DNA of 64,000 nt from Manihot esculenta (Eukaryota > Streptophyta > Magnoliopsida > Malpighiales > Euphorbiaceae), in the NCBI RefSeq assembly GCF_001659605.2, contig NC_035172.2, forward strand, positions 29,377,342 to 29,441,341, in the 5' to 3' direction. The notes beneath the pieces were generated by a model. It ran no database searches, was not told where the DNA came from, and worked only from the letters and a program-made list of their open reading frames with translations. Shown here one piece after another: positions 1-10,850 of the stretch (position 1 is its first letter; each line of letters begins with the position of its first letter). Made by a program: the position numbers and the translations under genes.

Positions 1-265
1 TTCTTCAAGCCTCTTAGTTGGTTATGTGCCTCCATAAGGTCATCGGTTCGCCTTTCTGACTTCTTGTGTAAGTGATTCAATCTGAAGTTGGACATTTCTG
101 TATATTTATCAAAGTCATGAATCCAATCTGCCTTTTCTTGCCCAAACTGATCAACCTTTACTCTCAGCTGCAGATTCTCGTTAACCAATTCTCGATAACG
201 AGCTTCTTGTCTGGCCCGAGCTTCCCCTAAAAAATCTTCAGCAATGCTCCACGTTGGGTAACCTC
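1..265 (-). CDS. Possible 3' exon of an unidentified coiled-coil protein (partial, runs off the window)
   Basis: On the minus strand a splice-acceptor-like site (…AACAG/GAGG at about 266-267) is followed by a frame that stays open for about 88 codons to the window edge. The base composition is clearly less AT-rich than the spacer next to it. The translation is charged and heptad-like, with stretches such as EARARQEARYRELVNEN and LHKKSERRTDDLMEAHNQL, so a coiled coil is likely. I do not recognise the family; plant retroelement-associated coiled-coil proteins look similar. The exon starts in codon phase 2, so an upstream exon is needed, and none is obvious in 266-931. It could be a host gene or a retroelement remnant. 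Confidence 0.35.
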
Positions 266-931
266 CTGTTAAAAATTCAAAAATAAATAAAATTTAAGAA
301 TTTAATCAATAAAATAAAACACAATAAAAAATTTAAGAGGACAGCTCATACATTCCATTTATTTTGAAAATTCAACAAATTATTAGTTAAAAAAATAAAA
401 TTCAACTAATTGAAAAATAAAAAAAATCATCTTAAAAGAAACTAAAATCATTTATTAATAATTCATGTGAATTTTTTTTCTAGTAAAATGAATAATTCCA
501 AACCAATATTGAGATACTTTTATCAGTTTTTCTGGCAGAGAACGTTAGCACACACAGGGAAGGAATCAAAGAAAATATCTTGCTGAAGCTGAGGGCATTG
601 TTCACAAAAAACAACAAAGCCATATTCTTGGCTGAAAAGGAATACTGCAGATGAATACATTCCATGATTTATCTATGAGAAAATCAATGAATTCGCACTT
701 AATCTCAGCAAAAATCAATGGTTTCAATTTAACACATCTACCTGTTTTGCAATACAAATATCACAAGGGTAAGTTGAACACAAAAATGAATTAGCAGCCA
801 TTAGCATCACAAATTGCAGTTCAGTTCCAATCTAATATCTAAGGAGTAAGGACAACAGTCAATTAATCATTAACCTGCTAGCTGATTCTCATTTTGCATG
901 GGTGTAAATAATGTGCTATATACTGCAAAAT
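266..931. other. AT-rich spacer between the left-edge exon and the DUS gene
   Basis: Contains runs of A/T and short chance ORFs only. The right part should hold the 3' UTR of the minus-strand dihydrouridine synthase gene that ends at 932. No repeat structure was recognised. Confidence 0.5.
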
Positions 932-3505
932 TCAATTGGACGCGCCACTTGCAGAAACTTCTGCCACCTGAGTATGAACTTTCACATCCTTCAGATAAAG
1001 TGGAATCCTCACATGTAGCTCCCTGAGTTGATCTACTATATTATATAAAAATTCAAAGGTCAGTCTGGCTTGTGCATTGAGATCTTCCCGTATATGAGGA
1101 TGTATTCTGAACCAGTCTCCCAACATCTTGTGCACATGAGAGCGGATGATTCTCCATGGTACAGGGTATTTTTCACAAAGCTTCAAGTACTCCACAAACA
1201 GATCAGTCTGGTCCAGTTTTTCATCGAATTTGCTTTCTTCATCACCAGTTATCCATCCAGCTGTCCGAAATCCAGCAAAGAGAGCTGGATTTTCAAGGAG
1301 AGACTCAGCTGAAAGCACCCCATCAACACCAGTCTCTTCCAAACAGTTCTGAACATCATCCATGTGCCGGATGTTCCCATTAGCAAGAACAGGGATTTTG
1401 ACAGCATTTTTAACAGCCTTGATGGCATTCCAGTCAGCTCGGAATTTTTTTCCGTCTTTCTCATCTCTAGTTCGACCATGGACAGCTAAAAGGGAACAGC
1501 CAGCTTCCTCCAGCATTCTAGCATAATTAATAGTATCCTCTACTTTTTGGAACACCCGGATTTTGCAAGCCACAGGAACATGAAGGTTGTGAGACAGCTT
1601 TTCAACTAAAGATTTGACAAGTGGAAGATTATCCATTAAGAAAGCTCCATAGTTCCCCCGTCTAGCAATTCGCTGTGGACACCTGTATAGAAGCATTAGA
1701 GCCAATAACATTTTATGTAAATGGTTTCAGTCTGTTGCTGTAATCAGCACATGAAATTGGAGATTAGAATTTACAGTACATTCATCAATTCAAAAGTGAT
1801 CAAACTGTTCTTTTGCTGAGAAAACTAGCGCCGGCAGATTTGAATTTAGAACAAATCTTGACCGACCATCACACTCACCATGAGTATTATGTACTGCACT
1901 ACCACAACCACAGCTATCACCCAAACAACTGCTACTTCTACCGGCATTATTGTCATTATCATCAAGGAATGCTATTAAACAACAACACAATTATCACTCC
2001 AAACTGTCAACAGTGTGATCAAAATCAACCTACCCCTTATAAAGATCATTACCAACGCTAATTTATATAATTACACCGTTTCAGCAACTATTCCGTATGA
2101 TTCAAAATATACTAGAGAATACTGAATTTTAGACTGATTTAAGTTCTCTAAGGTTAAAATTTTAGTGAAGTCCAGTATTCCCTTCCAATAATACAGCTTT
2201 TAAATCCTTTCCCTCATCTATGTAATGAAAAAATGCTTTATTATTTTAGTTTATGTTATTATTCGGTGATAATGAGTTATTTTGATTCTATAAGTTTGGC
2301 GCTTAATGAGATACTTCTTAGTACAGCACTGTCATAGTTTCAACAGATCCGTTAAACCATGTGCAAACAAGAATAATTGGCTATGCAAACAAACAGTAAA
2401 ATTTTAATTTTTATACAATGTACCGTGCAGAACAAGGATTGATCCCGACTCTAACCATACAATTTCCATAAGAATCAGAGAAACAGGAAATCAAACCTAA
2501 AACGGGTAATAAAACAAGGTTACAGCACTAGGCTTACAAAGTTATTATAACGAGACTGAAAAGCCATTTTATTAGCAATGATTGGTTAAGAATATTACCC
2601 CAGATTAATGTCAACATAATCACAATAAGGTTCCACCCTCCGAGCAGCTTCCAACAAGGTGTCCGGATCATTGGCACAAAATTGGACAAATAATGGTCGA
2701 TCCTCCTGCATTTGTTATCAGTAATGCATCTCAATATTGTAGTCATGGGATAACAGATAGAAGAACATCATCCAAAGCTAGAGGTCGGTAATTTATAAGA
2801 GCTTAACTTAGGTATCCCAAATCCCACATCAAAAGATGGCATGAGTAGCATTCTCTGCTAAGTAACAGAAATCTACAATATAATAACTTCCAAGATAAAC
2901 CAAAAGGCGGAATTATACATCAACCCCATCACGAATGCATAAAACTGAGTCTTCCACAGTTGATTAGCTGATAAGGCACAGGCACTAGGTCACCATGAAA
3001 GGAAATGAACTTATCGTTTGAATAAAAAAACGAAAGCGATTACCTGGCAAGTGGTGAATTCCTGATTTCGATACTTGTCGTCCTCGTTGAAAATCCTGGA
3101 ATGCAACATCGGAGTATAAGCAGCCTGAGCACCGTACTTTCTACAAAGCATTCGAAACGGAAGCTCCGAATTATCCACCATTGGAGCAACAATAAACTTA
3201 GGTCGGCCCAGCTTCGCCCAGTGTGACCATGCCCGCTCCACCCTAGACTCTCCGCTCAGGTACCGGCCCGGTGTGTCCAAGCAGCAAGATGCAGTCATTT
3301 CTGGCAAAGACAAAGGGGTATCATCCTCCGTTTGCTGTTGCTGCGGAAAAGAAGAGAGAAGGTTGTCCAGGTCTGGAGGTGGATGATCTTGGGTTAGAGA
3401 TGAGGCCATGAGGGTTTTTAGTGGAGTAGAGTATAGGTGTTTGAGAGAAAATATACGAGGAAAGAAGAGAGATTTCATGAGCCAAGCATGGAAATGGAGA
3501 GGCAA
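932..3505 (-). CDS. tRNA-dihydrouridine synthase, DUS1-like (FMN-dependent)
   Basis: Reduces uridine to dihydrouridine in the tRNA D-loop using FMN and NAD(P)H. The coding sequence is complement(join(932..1682, 2599..2705, 3044..3505)): 1320 nt, 439 residues plus stop. All three exons join in frame with GT/AG introns (CAG/GTAATC; GG/GTAATA to CAG/GTGTCC). Exon 1 carries the FMN-barrel start ([18 protein letters not shown]). Exon 2 carries [12 protein letters not shown] and the strand leading to the active site. Exon 3 starts with the active-site cysteine in [18 protein letters not shown], the Dus1-type signature, followed by CKIRVF, VHGRTR, VLANGNI and [15 protein letters not shown]. The first ~35 residues are basic and hydrophobic, so an organelle transit peptide is possible; later ATGs (MKSLFF, MASSL) are alternative starts. 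Family membership is secure. The exact uridine (16/17) follows the family and is not proven here. Confidence 0.93.
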
Positions 3506-5049
3506 GCCATTGTCGACTTCGGAGAAGGTCGAGCGAGAGATGCAGAAACCACGAAGCCTTCAATGCGGTTTCAAGATTTGGCCATTACGGATTGGCCGGA
3601 AAGCCCTGCATACGCCAGTACTCTCTCTTTGGGCCTGGTTGGGCTGATTTGAGGTTGGGAGATTTAAAAAAAAAAAACTTATTATCCTCACTTTAAAATT
3701 TAGCCTTTAAAAAAAAAACAATGGAGAATTTCTCGACCTGTAAAAGAAATAAAACCCAATAATTGAGAAACTCGGCTCACCCTCATAAATTCTCAGTATA
3801 GTCAAAATAATTCATATAATCTACATTAACACAATAGGAAGCTTTGCTCAACCAAAAATCATAGGAAATTATATAATGATTTTTAATTTTAAAAATTAAA
3901 ATTTTTATATCAAATATAAAATAAATAAATAAAAAAATTGGACATTATATTATTAGCTTTCCACTTTAAATCAAAATTGGAATAAACTACTTAAAACATA
4001 TATAAAAGTATAAAGATAGATTTAAGTATTTTTTTAAATAAAAAATAAAAAATTAAAATGTTTAAATTATAATAAATAAAAATAGATTGATTAAGTATAT
4101 AATTTTAAAAATATAAAAATTAATTTATTAATTATACTAAAATTTAAGTATTTAAACGTAGTTTATCTATTTAAAAATAATAATAGAGATATATTATTAG
4201 TTTAATGTGATAATAACAACTTTCACTCATCCTAATTAGTTAAATGTTTAAAAATTATATTATTATTTTTAATTTGATTAATTTTATACTTAAAAAGTAA
4301 TAAGTATTTAATTTGACTAGAATTAAAATCGATAAATGTCTATTATATTAAAAAAATACAAATTATTAATATAAACTAATTGAAAATAATATTTTTAATA
4401 TGAAAAACAATTTAAAATTTTATATTAAACATATCAATTTGATTCATTTTAAATTTAAACTTAATCAAAAAATGAAAAATGTTCTTTTAATAAAATTTCA
4501 TTAGTTTTTAATAAATAATTTAAAATTAGAAAAATAGGTTAAGGTATAAAGAGATGAGAGATGATGAATAATTTATAAAAGAGAAAAGAAAGAAAGACAT
4601 GGTGGGACTCAATTTGTTTTCTAGAAAATAGTTTTTAAAAAATATTTTTTAATTTTTTTAAAATTTAAATATTAAAAAAATATTTTCTTATAATAAAAAA
4701 CTCATTTTTCACATTTTAAAATTTTTATTAGAATTTCTATATAAAAATTTATTAATATATTTTATTTTTAAATTAAAATTAAATAATAAAAAATAAATTA
4801 TTTTATTAAAAATATTTTACACGAAAAATTTCACATAAATATTTTCCGAAAGTTATTTTTTAAAAATAAATAGAAATTTAATTCTTTTACTAACTACAGT
4901 ATTCTAAATTTATTAGCTGAAACTAAATTCTGTTCACACTAAATTCTGTTCAAATTATAAATTTAATTGTTTATAATTTTTACTTTTGATATTTATTATT
5001 TTTATTTATATTATAAAATTTTATTTATTCATATTAACTATAAATTTAT
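3506..5049. other. DUS 5' flank, then AT-rich spacer
   Basis: Bases 3506-3660 are the GC-richer 5' UTR/promoter side of the dihydrouridine synthase gene. From 3661 the sequence is almost pure A/T with poly-A and poly-T runs. I see no gene. Confidence 0.5.
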
Positions 5050-5500
5050 AGGTTAAAATATACTTACACTGTATATTATTTCATATTAATTTATTAAATA
5101 TTTAAACTAAAATTATAATCTATTAAAAATTTAAATTTATAAAAATTATAACAATTAAATTCAAATTAATTATATTATTGATGACTTATAAAAAAAAATA
5201 AAAAAATAATTCGATCTATTGTTGAGTGTATTCAAAAATTTTGTTGATTGAAATTTAAATTTTGATAAAATGGTAAATAATAAAATTATATTTATATAAT
5301 TTTATTAATTTATAAAAATTTAAAATACGTTTAGGAAATTCTAGAATACATTCAACTGTAATTAATTTTTTTAAATAAATTATTGATAATATAATTAATT
5401 TATATTTAATTATTATGATTTTTATAATTTTAATTTAAATATTTAATAAATTAATTTTAATTAACATAAGAATGTAAATATATATTTAATTAGAAAAGAG
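5050..5500. repeat. AT-rich fold-back repeat (MITE-like)
   Basis: The arm at about 5055-5240 (containing AATTTATTAAATATTTAAA and AAATTAATTATATTAT) is repeated in reverse complement at about 5325-5500, with a short spacer. Both arms also share the inner sequence giving GT(G/T)AATGTATTC-type ends. The length and fold-back shape fit a MITE or other non-autonomous DNA element. I found no convincing target duplication and no coding capacity, so class and ends are uncertain. Confidence 0.45.
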
Positions 5501-5628
5501 TAAAAATCAGTTTCAACTAGATGCGTTTTTGGGCTAACTCCAATTCGATTAGTCGAGAGGTCAAGAACCAAACATAAATATACTTTTGTTATTAGGGTTT
5601 ATAGTGAGTAGAATAATCTTAAAAATTA

Positions 5629-6356
5629 GAAAAATTTATAATTTATTTTTTAAATATTATTATTATTAATAAGTTAATTTCGGCATTTTTAATAATTTAT
5701 TAAAATATTTTTATTTTTTTTATCAACAAAATAATTTTTTTATTTATTTTTATCGTTAAAAATATAGCAAAAAATTAAATTATCCCCTTCTTTTCCTCTT
5801 CCTTTTTTTTCTTCATCAATTTTTCGTCGTCTTCTTCTTCTTTTTATTTTACTTTTTTTTTTCATCATGGCGATTCTTTTTTTTTGCTTCATCATCACTA
5901 TCATTATCTTTTTCTTCTTCTCCTTCTTCTTTTTCTTCTTTTTTTTTTTTTTTCCTCTTCTCCTTCGTCATCATCATTTTCTGCTTCATTTTCTTTTTTT
6001 TTTTTGAGAAGGAAGAGGAGTAGTAGGAGGGATTATTTCGTTGATAGAAAGAAAAATAAGAATGTTTTAATAGATATGAAAAAAAATAAAGACGTTTTAA
6101 TAAATTTCTAAAAATATAGGGACTGATTTGTTAATAATATTAATATCCAATAACTAAATAAATGGTTTTATTTGAGGGTAAAATAGAATTTTAAAAATTT
6201 TCTCTCTCATCTATTATCTATTTTTAACGGAAAAGAGAACAGAATGATTATTTTGTTGATAGAGAGAAAAGATAAAAATGTTTTAATAAATCTCTAAAAA
6301 TGCAGGGATAACTTGTTAATAATGGTAATATTTAAAAACTAAATAGTAAATCTTTC
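5629..6356. mobile_element. Mutator-type MITE (non-coding) with 9-bp TSD
   Basis: A 728-bp element is flanked by a perfect 9-bp duplication TAAAAATTA (5620-5628 and 6357-6365). Its ends are inverted repeats of over 100 bp: GAAAAATTTATAATTTATTT on the left matches GAAAGATTTACTATTTAGTT read on the minus strand from the right, and the similarity runs on through ATCAACAAAATAA and CGTTAAAAATA. A 9-bp TSD with long TIRs is typical of Mutator-like elements. The interior is a pyrimidine-rich stretch (about 5780-6005) followed by a purine-rich stretch (6006-6060). No transposase is present. A chance ORF of poly-Phe/Ser in the pyrimidine tract is not a gene. Confidence 0.75.
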
Positions 6357-6365
6357 TAAAAATTA

Positions 6366-7123
6366 TAGAATCAAAACTCAAATACTTTGATATTTAATGT
6401 CAAAACTTAATAAATTTGATTAAAATTTACTTTGAATTATTTGAATTAGTCCTGATTTATTATATTTATTATTTTTAAAAACTAAATCCATTTTTTATCG
6501 TAAATTATTTAAATTAGTCATTTATAAGATTCATCAAATCAGGTACAAAAAATCTAAGCCACTAACATCCATACTTGTTATTGAATAATGTTGCCAGAAG
6601 ATTCTCTTAATATAATAGAAGTATTGACCCGTGATGATGCAAGTTTGCAAAGAATGCAAGCGAAGAAAAATCACCAAAGATCTAGGCGGCGATGGCCGTC
6701 GGCTTCGGGCTACGCAGGGGGCGCAAGCAAGCGCAGAGCACGCGAAGCAAATCCTCTATTTTCTAATTTGGACTTGTTATGAAATGGACATTTTCGGCCA
6801 AATGTGCTTATAAAATGGAACCCATCAACTCAACTGTTTGTGTGTGAGCATGATAAAATGGATAATGACGGCTGAATTGAGCTTCAAGTTGAAGGTGGTC
6901 CAATTTTTTCATACATCAACGTTGACGTTGAGCAAAGCTAAAGCAATTCCAACCAACATTTCAAACATTTGTGGGGTCCCTTTTATGACCATTTTGCTTA
7001 ATCAATTATCCCACCCACCCATTTTGACTTTTTCCCCTTTCTCTATTCCCATTCATTTCAATCCACTCACTCTTTTGTCAAGCTTCCACACTTCTACTCA
7101 TGCTTCAATCGTCCATTATTATT
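6366..7123. other. Spacer with a short GC-richer patch, no recognised gene
   Basis: Mostly AT-rich. Bases 6640-6760 are richer in GC and give short ORFs with a CKECKRRK run, but there is no recognisable family, start context or splice structure. Bases 7119-7123 (TTATT) are the left target duplication of the large retroelement that begins at 7124. Confidence 0.4.
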
Positions 7124-7634
7124 TGATGCAACATTATAAATGTCCAAAATAAATCATAAATTATTACGGTAAAATAGGATTACATAATAAAAGTCTAATA
7201 AACTGACACACTATTCAGAAGTCTCATCCATAGAAAAGAGAACTAGAACATCGTAACACTCAGTGTTCCATCAAAACTCGCACTCTCTAGAGCAAGTCAA
7301 GCTTTCATGGAAAGTTAATGTTAGCAAGATACAATCTAGCAAATCTCTGTTACGCCTATAAGCGCGGGATCCCTTATCTACTAGCCGGTATCAATCGAAT
7401 TTTCATGAGATTCGATAATCAACTCCAATTTTTATCATATAAAAGCTAATGTGAAAAGAAATCAAGGTACGCATTCTTACACAATCAATCTGAGTTCAAA
7501 GCAATTCATTGCATTCGCTCATTCTATCAGTTTACTGACTTGAGCGTTAGAGTGGCTTCCCATAGACGCCAACCACCTCACATATTTTCTTTTGCAGATT
7601 GACTAATCACAGTTCAACTCTATTTTCAGCCGCA
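7124..7634 (+). repeat. 5' LTR of the outer element
   Basis: Starts TGATGCAACATT and ends TTTCAGCCGCA. It aligns along its length to 33435-33491 plus 34929-35389, for example around GGGATCCCTTATC(T/C)ACTA and CATAGACGCCAA. The divergence is plain by eye, so the insertion is old. Confidence 0.78.
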
Positions 7635-7750
7635 TCATTTGATTTTGTTGCTAAAAATTTCATTGAATTCTCCTTGTTCATGTGGATTAAAATCGATCTT
7701 CTATTCACTTTCTCTTAAAAAGATACTTTTCTTTTCTTCCATTCTCCCAA

Positions 7751-8097
7751 ATGGTTGACAATTCACGAGCTACTGCTAAATCTACTGCCAACAAAGGGGT
7801 CATCATTTCCTCCATCCCGAACAATGGACAAAATATACCTTCTATGGTCAATGAGGCAGACCTTAACAACCTGAATAATGAGAAAGTACTTCAGTATATT
7901 AAAAAGCTGCGGACAACTCTCGAGTAATATGAGGCTTAGGAGGAGGCCCCATTCATGGCTCCCAGAATAAGGGAGGAGGCCTCCGTTGAGACTCCAAGAA
8001 CTAAGACGGGGGCAATCCAAACACAATTAAAAGGGAAGGCCAAGTTGGAGGATAAAGAGTCATCAAACGAGACTCCAAAAGACATCGACTGGAAACT
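7751..8097 (+). pseudogene. Gag remnant of the outer element, part 1
   Basis: The ATG at 7751 opens a frame (MVDNSRATAKSTANKG…) that soon reaches a stop (TAA near 7926) and another nearby, then reads on in frame to …KDIDWKL at 8097. There the chromovirus copy at 8098 interrupts it. The frame resumes at 18163 beyond the duplicated AAACT. Low-complexity acidic and lysine-rich stretches are typical of the N-terminal part of plant gag proteins. Not functional. Confidence 0.55.
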
Positions 8098-10553
8098 TGT
8101 AATACCCGGCTAGATTCAGACATCGGAATTCCTACCGTCCGGTGAAATTCGAGGATGTCAGAGGTATCTAGAAGGGTAAGAGAAATGTTTTCTTAAATAT
8201 TTTAAGTGTTTGAAGGTTTTAAAGGAGATAGGAATGAGTTTTGAAGAGAAAAGACTATGGGGACAATTGCCAGGTTCGGCCGCCGAAGGTAAAGTTCGGT
8301 CGCCGAAAGTGTTCTAGTTTCGGCTTCCGAAGGTCATGTTCGGCCCCCGAACGTTGCATGATTTTGCATGCAGGTTTGGCTGCCGAAGATGAGTCGGTCA
8401 GCCCTCTATATCAGTGCCTCCAGTCGGTGAAATGGATAAGGATTGCCTTCTTTTCACTTCCTGAGGTGAGGCCACGTCTCCATGAGTCATCCTCATGGTT
8501 TTATCAAAGTTTTAAATAGTGTTTTTATGTGGTTTTGAAGGTTTTGAGTGAAAAAGCTAAGTTTTGAGGTTTGGTGAGTTTGAAGAGGAGTTTCTCCATA
8601 TTGTTGAGTTCAGATCGTTCAGCTTCTTGTTATCAAGAGGTAAGAGAAGATTCTGAGCCTCTTTAGTGGATTTATAGAGGTTTTATGGAGGTTTTGGGTA
8701 GAGATGCATGTTTAGGTTTAAAAGTATGTTTTTGGTGTTTTGATGATGAAAGCATGTTTCTGTGTTATGTTTGTTGTTTTGTTGGGGTTGTAAGTTAGTT
8801 TTGGACCCCTTTGTACATATACTTGAGTATATGTGTGTTGAGGAGTTGAAGTATGCATGTTTTGAGAGTTGGCGTGAGGAGCTTAGTTGTGCACGAAGCT
8901 GAGTTCTGGATGAACTCAGGTTCGGCAGCCAAAGGTGCATTCGGCCGCCGAACCCTTTGGATGGTGGCTTTGGCTGCCACAGCTTGCCCCGAGAGGTTTT
9001 GAGGTTCGGCTCTGGAAGGGGGATTCGGCCGCCGAAGGTGCCGCCGAAGGTTAGAGACTTTCGTCTCTGGAGTGAGTTTTAGCCCCCGAACCATGCCCCC
9101 GAAAGGGTTCGGCAGCCGAAAGTAGAGATTCGGCCGCCGAAGGTGCTTGAGTTTCGGCTCTGGAGAGGACATTCGGCCGCCGAACCTGCCGCCGAAAGTG
9201 TTCTGTCCAGCCTTCCTTTGCTTGTTTTGCATACATGTTTTGAGATGTTCTAGAGGGGTTTTGGGGAGCTGTTTATCAGTTGTATAGCATAATTTTGGTG
9301 CCTCATTTGCGTCCTCCATTGTAGGATTGGACCTGAAGAACCGAGGTGTTTAGCAGTAGTAGCTGCTTCAGAGTTAGAGGTAGCCCAGAGTTAGCCAAGC
9401 AGTGGCTACAGGTGAGTGGAACGAAACTTCATATTTGATCTTGAGAAATGACACGGTTCTAGCATGATCCATGCATCATAAAATGCCATGTTATGTATTA
9501 GGTTGTATTACATTAGAATCCACGAATATGATGCATTGCATAAGATGATATCTGTGTGGATGAATGTTGGATGATCCTTAGCCCTTGATATGAGCAGAGA
9601 TACTATGAGATCATATGAGATATGGCATGAGATAGCCATACCAGGTCGCTCCTGGATAGTTCAGGTCGCTCCTGGTACTATGAGTTAGACAGTCAGCCTG
9701 TCAGATCAGATAGAGAAGTCCAGGTGAGGCCTAATCGCCCCTGGCACAGTTGGACATGTTATGATCTGAGACAGTTAAGAGAAGTCCAGGTGAGGCCTAA
9801 TCGCCCCTGGCGCAGTTGGACATACTACTATGTATGTAGAGGGCTATGGTGACAAGTTCATTCTTGAGATGTTATGTTTGTGATGTGATGCATTCCATGA
9901 GAGCATGTAATGAATGAATTGTTTTATTATTCCTCCTCACTGGGCTATAGAGCTCATCCCACTCCCTTAACCCCAGTTTTGCAGGTTCCGAGATAGCGAT
10001 GGGAAGTCAGAGTCAGCAAGAGTAAAGAAAGATATGCATGAATGTATGTTTGTAATAGCATAGTGGACATGATGTAATTAAAAGATTAGTTGTAATGTAA
10101 TGTATAGATATGTACTGTCATATACTGGATAGACTTGTGCTTTCCCTAGTGTCTTTGCTATAGTGTGTTGTATGATCACTCCCTTGTACATGAATCCTGT
10201 TTTACGTTTCTTGATGAGAAATGTGTGTATCAGGCTTAATGTATGGCTTTGATGAGATACCAGTGGTTTGTGTTACAGATTAAAAGGGTTTCAATCCCTT
10301 GACTCACAGCAGATAGTAGGCACTGGTATAGGCCCTGAGGGCCATTTCAGATTGGCATATCTGAGTAGCAGTAATTAAGCCTGGAGAGTTTTACAGGATT
10401 GTTGAGTATTTTTTATCATGTATGGGATTTATCAGGCACACAGAGAGTATAGTCGGCTTGCTACGGGTCCCGGCGGCCTTAAGCCGATCTGGATCCTAGT
10501 GCCAGTGATGGTTCGGACCGTTACAGAGGGGTACCGATTTCCGGGCTGTTACA
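8098..10553 (+). repeat. 5' LTR (2456 bp) with palindrome array
   Basis: Begins TGTAATACCCGG and ends GGGCTGTTACA. Two clusters of TTCGG-N3-CCGAA palindromes are seen (8275-8351 and 8930-9190), about ten full or near-full sites. From 9640 to 9820 come short hairpin-like repeats around CCAGG…CCTGG. Its counterpart at 14791-18157 is longer and rearranged. Confidence 0.85.
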
Positions 10554-10556
10554 GAT

Positions 10557-10568
10557 TGGTATTAGAGC
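10557..10568 (+). other. Primer binding site (initiator tRNA-Met type)
   Basis: TGGTATTAGAGC, three bases after the 5' LTR. It differs by one base from TGGTATCAGAGC, the usual plant complement of the initiator-methionine tRNA 3' end. Confidence 0.75.
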
Positions 10569-10850
10569 ATAGGGCCTCAAAAGTACGGTGTGTTGAGCAT
10601 CTTTGTTCAAGGATTAGAGATATCCCACATCGGAAAGAGGTGTTGTCTTATATAGGAGGGTAAGCACAATAGGTAAAATCATGTCCACTAGGATAGGATG
10701 TGGAGTCCTGTCTTGCATGCTGATGTGAAATGCCATTATGAGCTACATGTGCATTATTGATATGTGCTTTATATGTGTTGTGGATTCATGTGGTCTCACA
10801 TGGATCATTTGCTGATCTGTTTGTGTGATGTTGTGCTTGTCAGAGGCAGG

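Noticed and set aside
5884..6111. ORF rich in Phe, Leu and Ser
   Set aside because: Encoded by the pyrimidine tract inside the MULE-type MITE; simple-sequence artefact.
6588..6813. Short ORFs with CKECKRRK
   Set aside because: No family match recognised, no splice sites, two overlapping frames equally open; not enough to call a gene.
8241..9319. Overlapping ORFs with FGGR, RRPN and AAEP repeats on both strands (also at 15040-16990, 24222-25277 and 31830-32885)
   Set aside because: They arise from the TTCGG-N3-CCGAA palindromes in LTRs, appear in several frames at once and are not proteins.
10615..10665. TCCCACATCGG motif similar to sequences seen in small plant LTR elements
   Set aside because: The motif is widespread in plant repeats and gene leaders; by itself it does not define a separate element.
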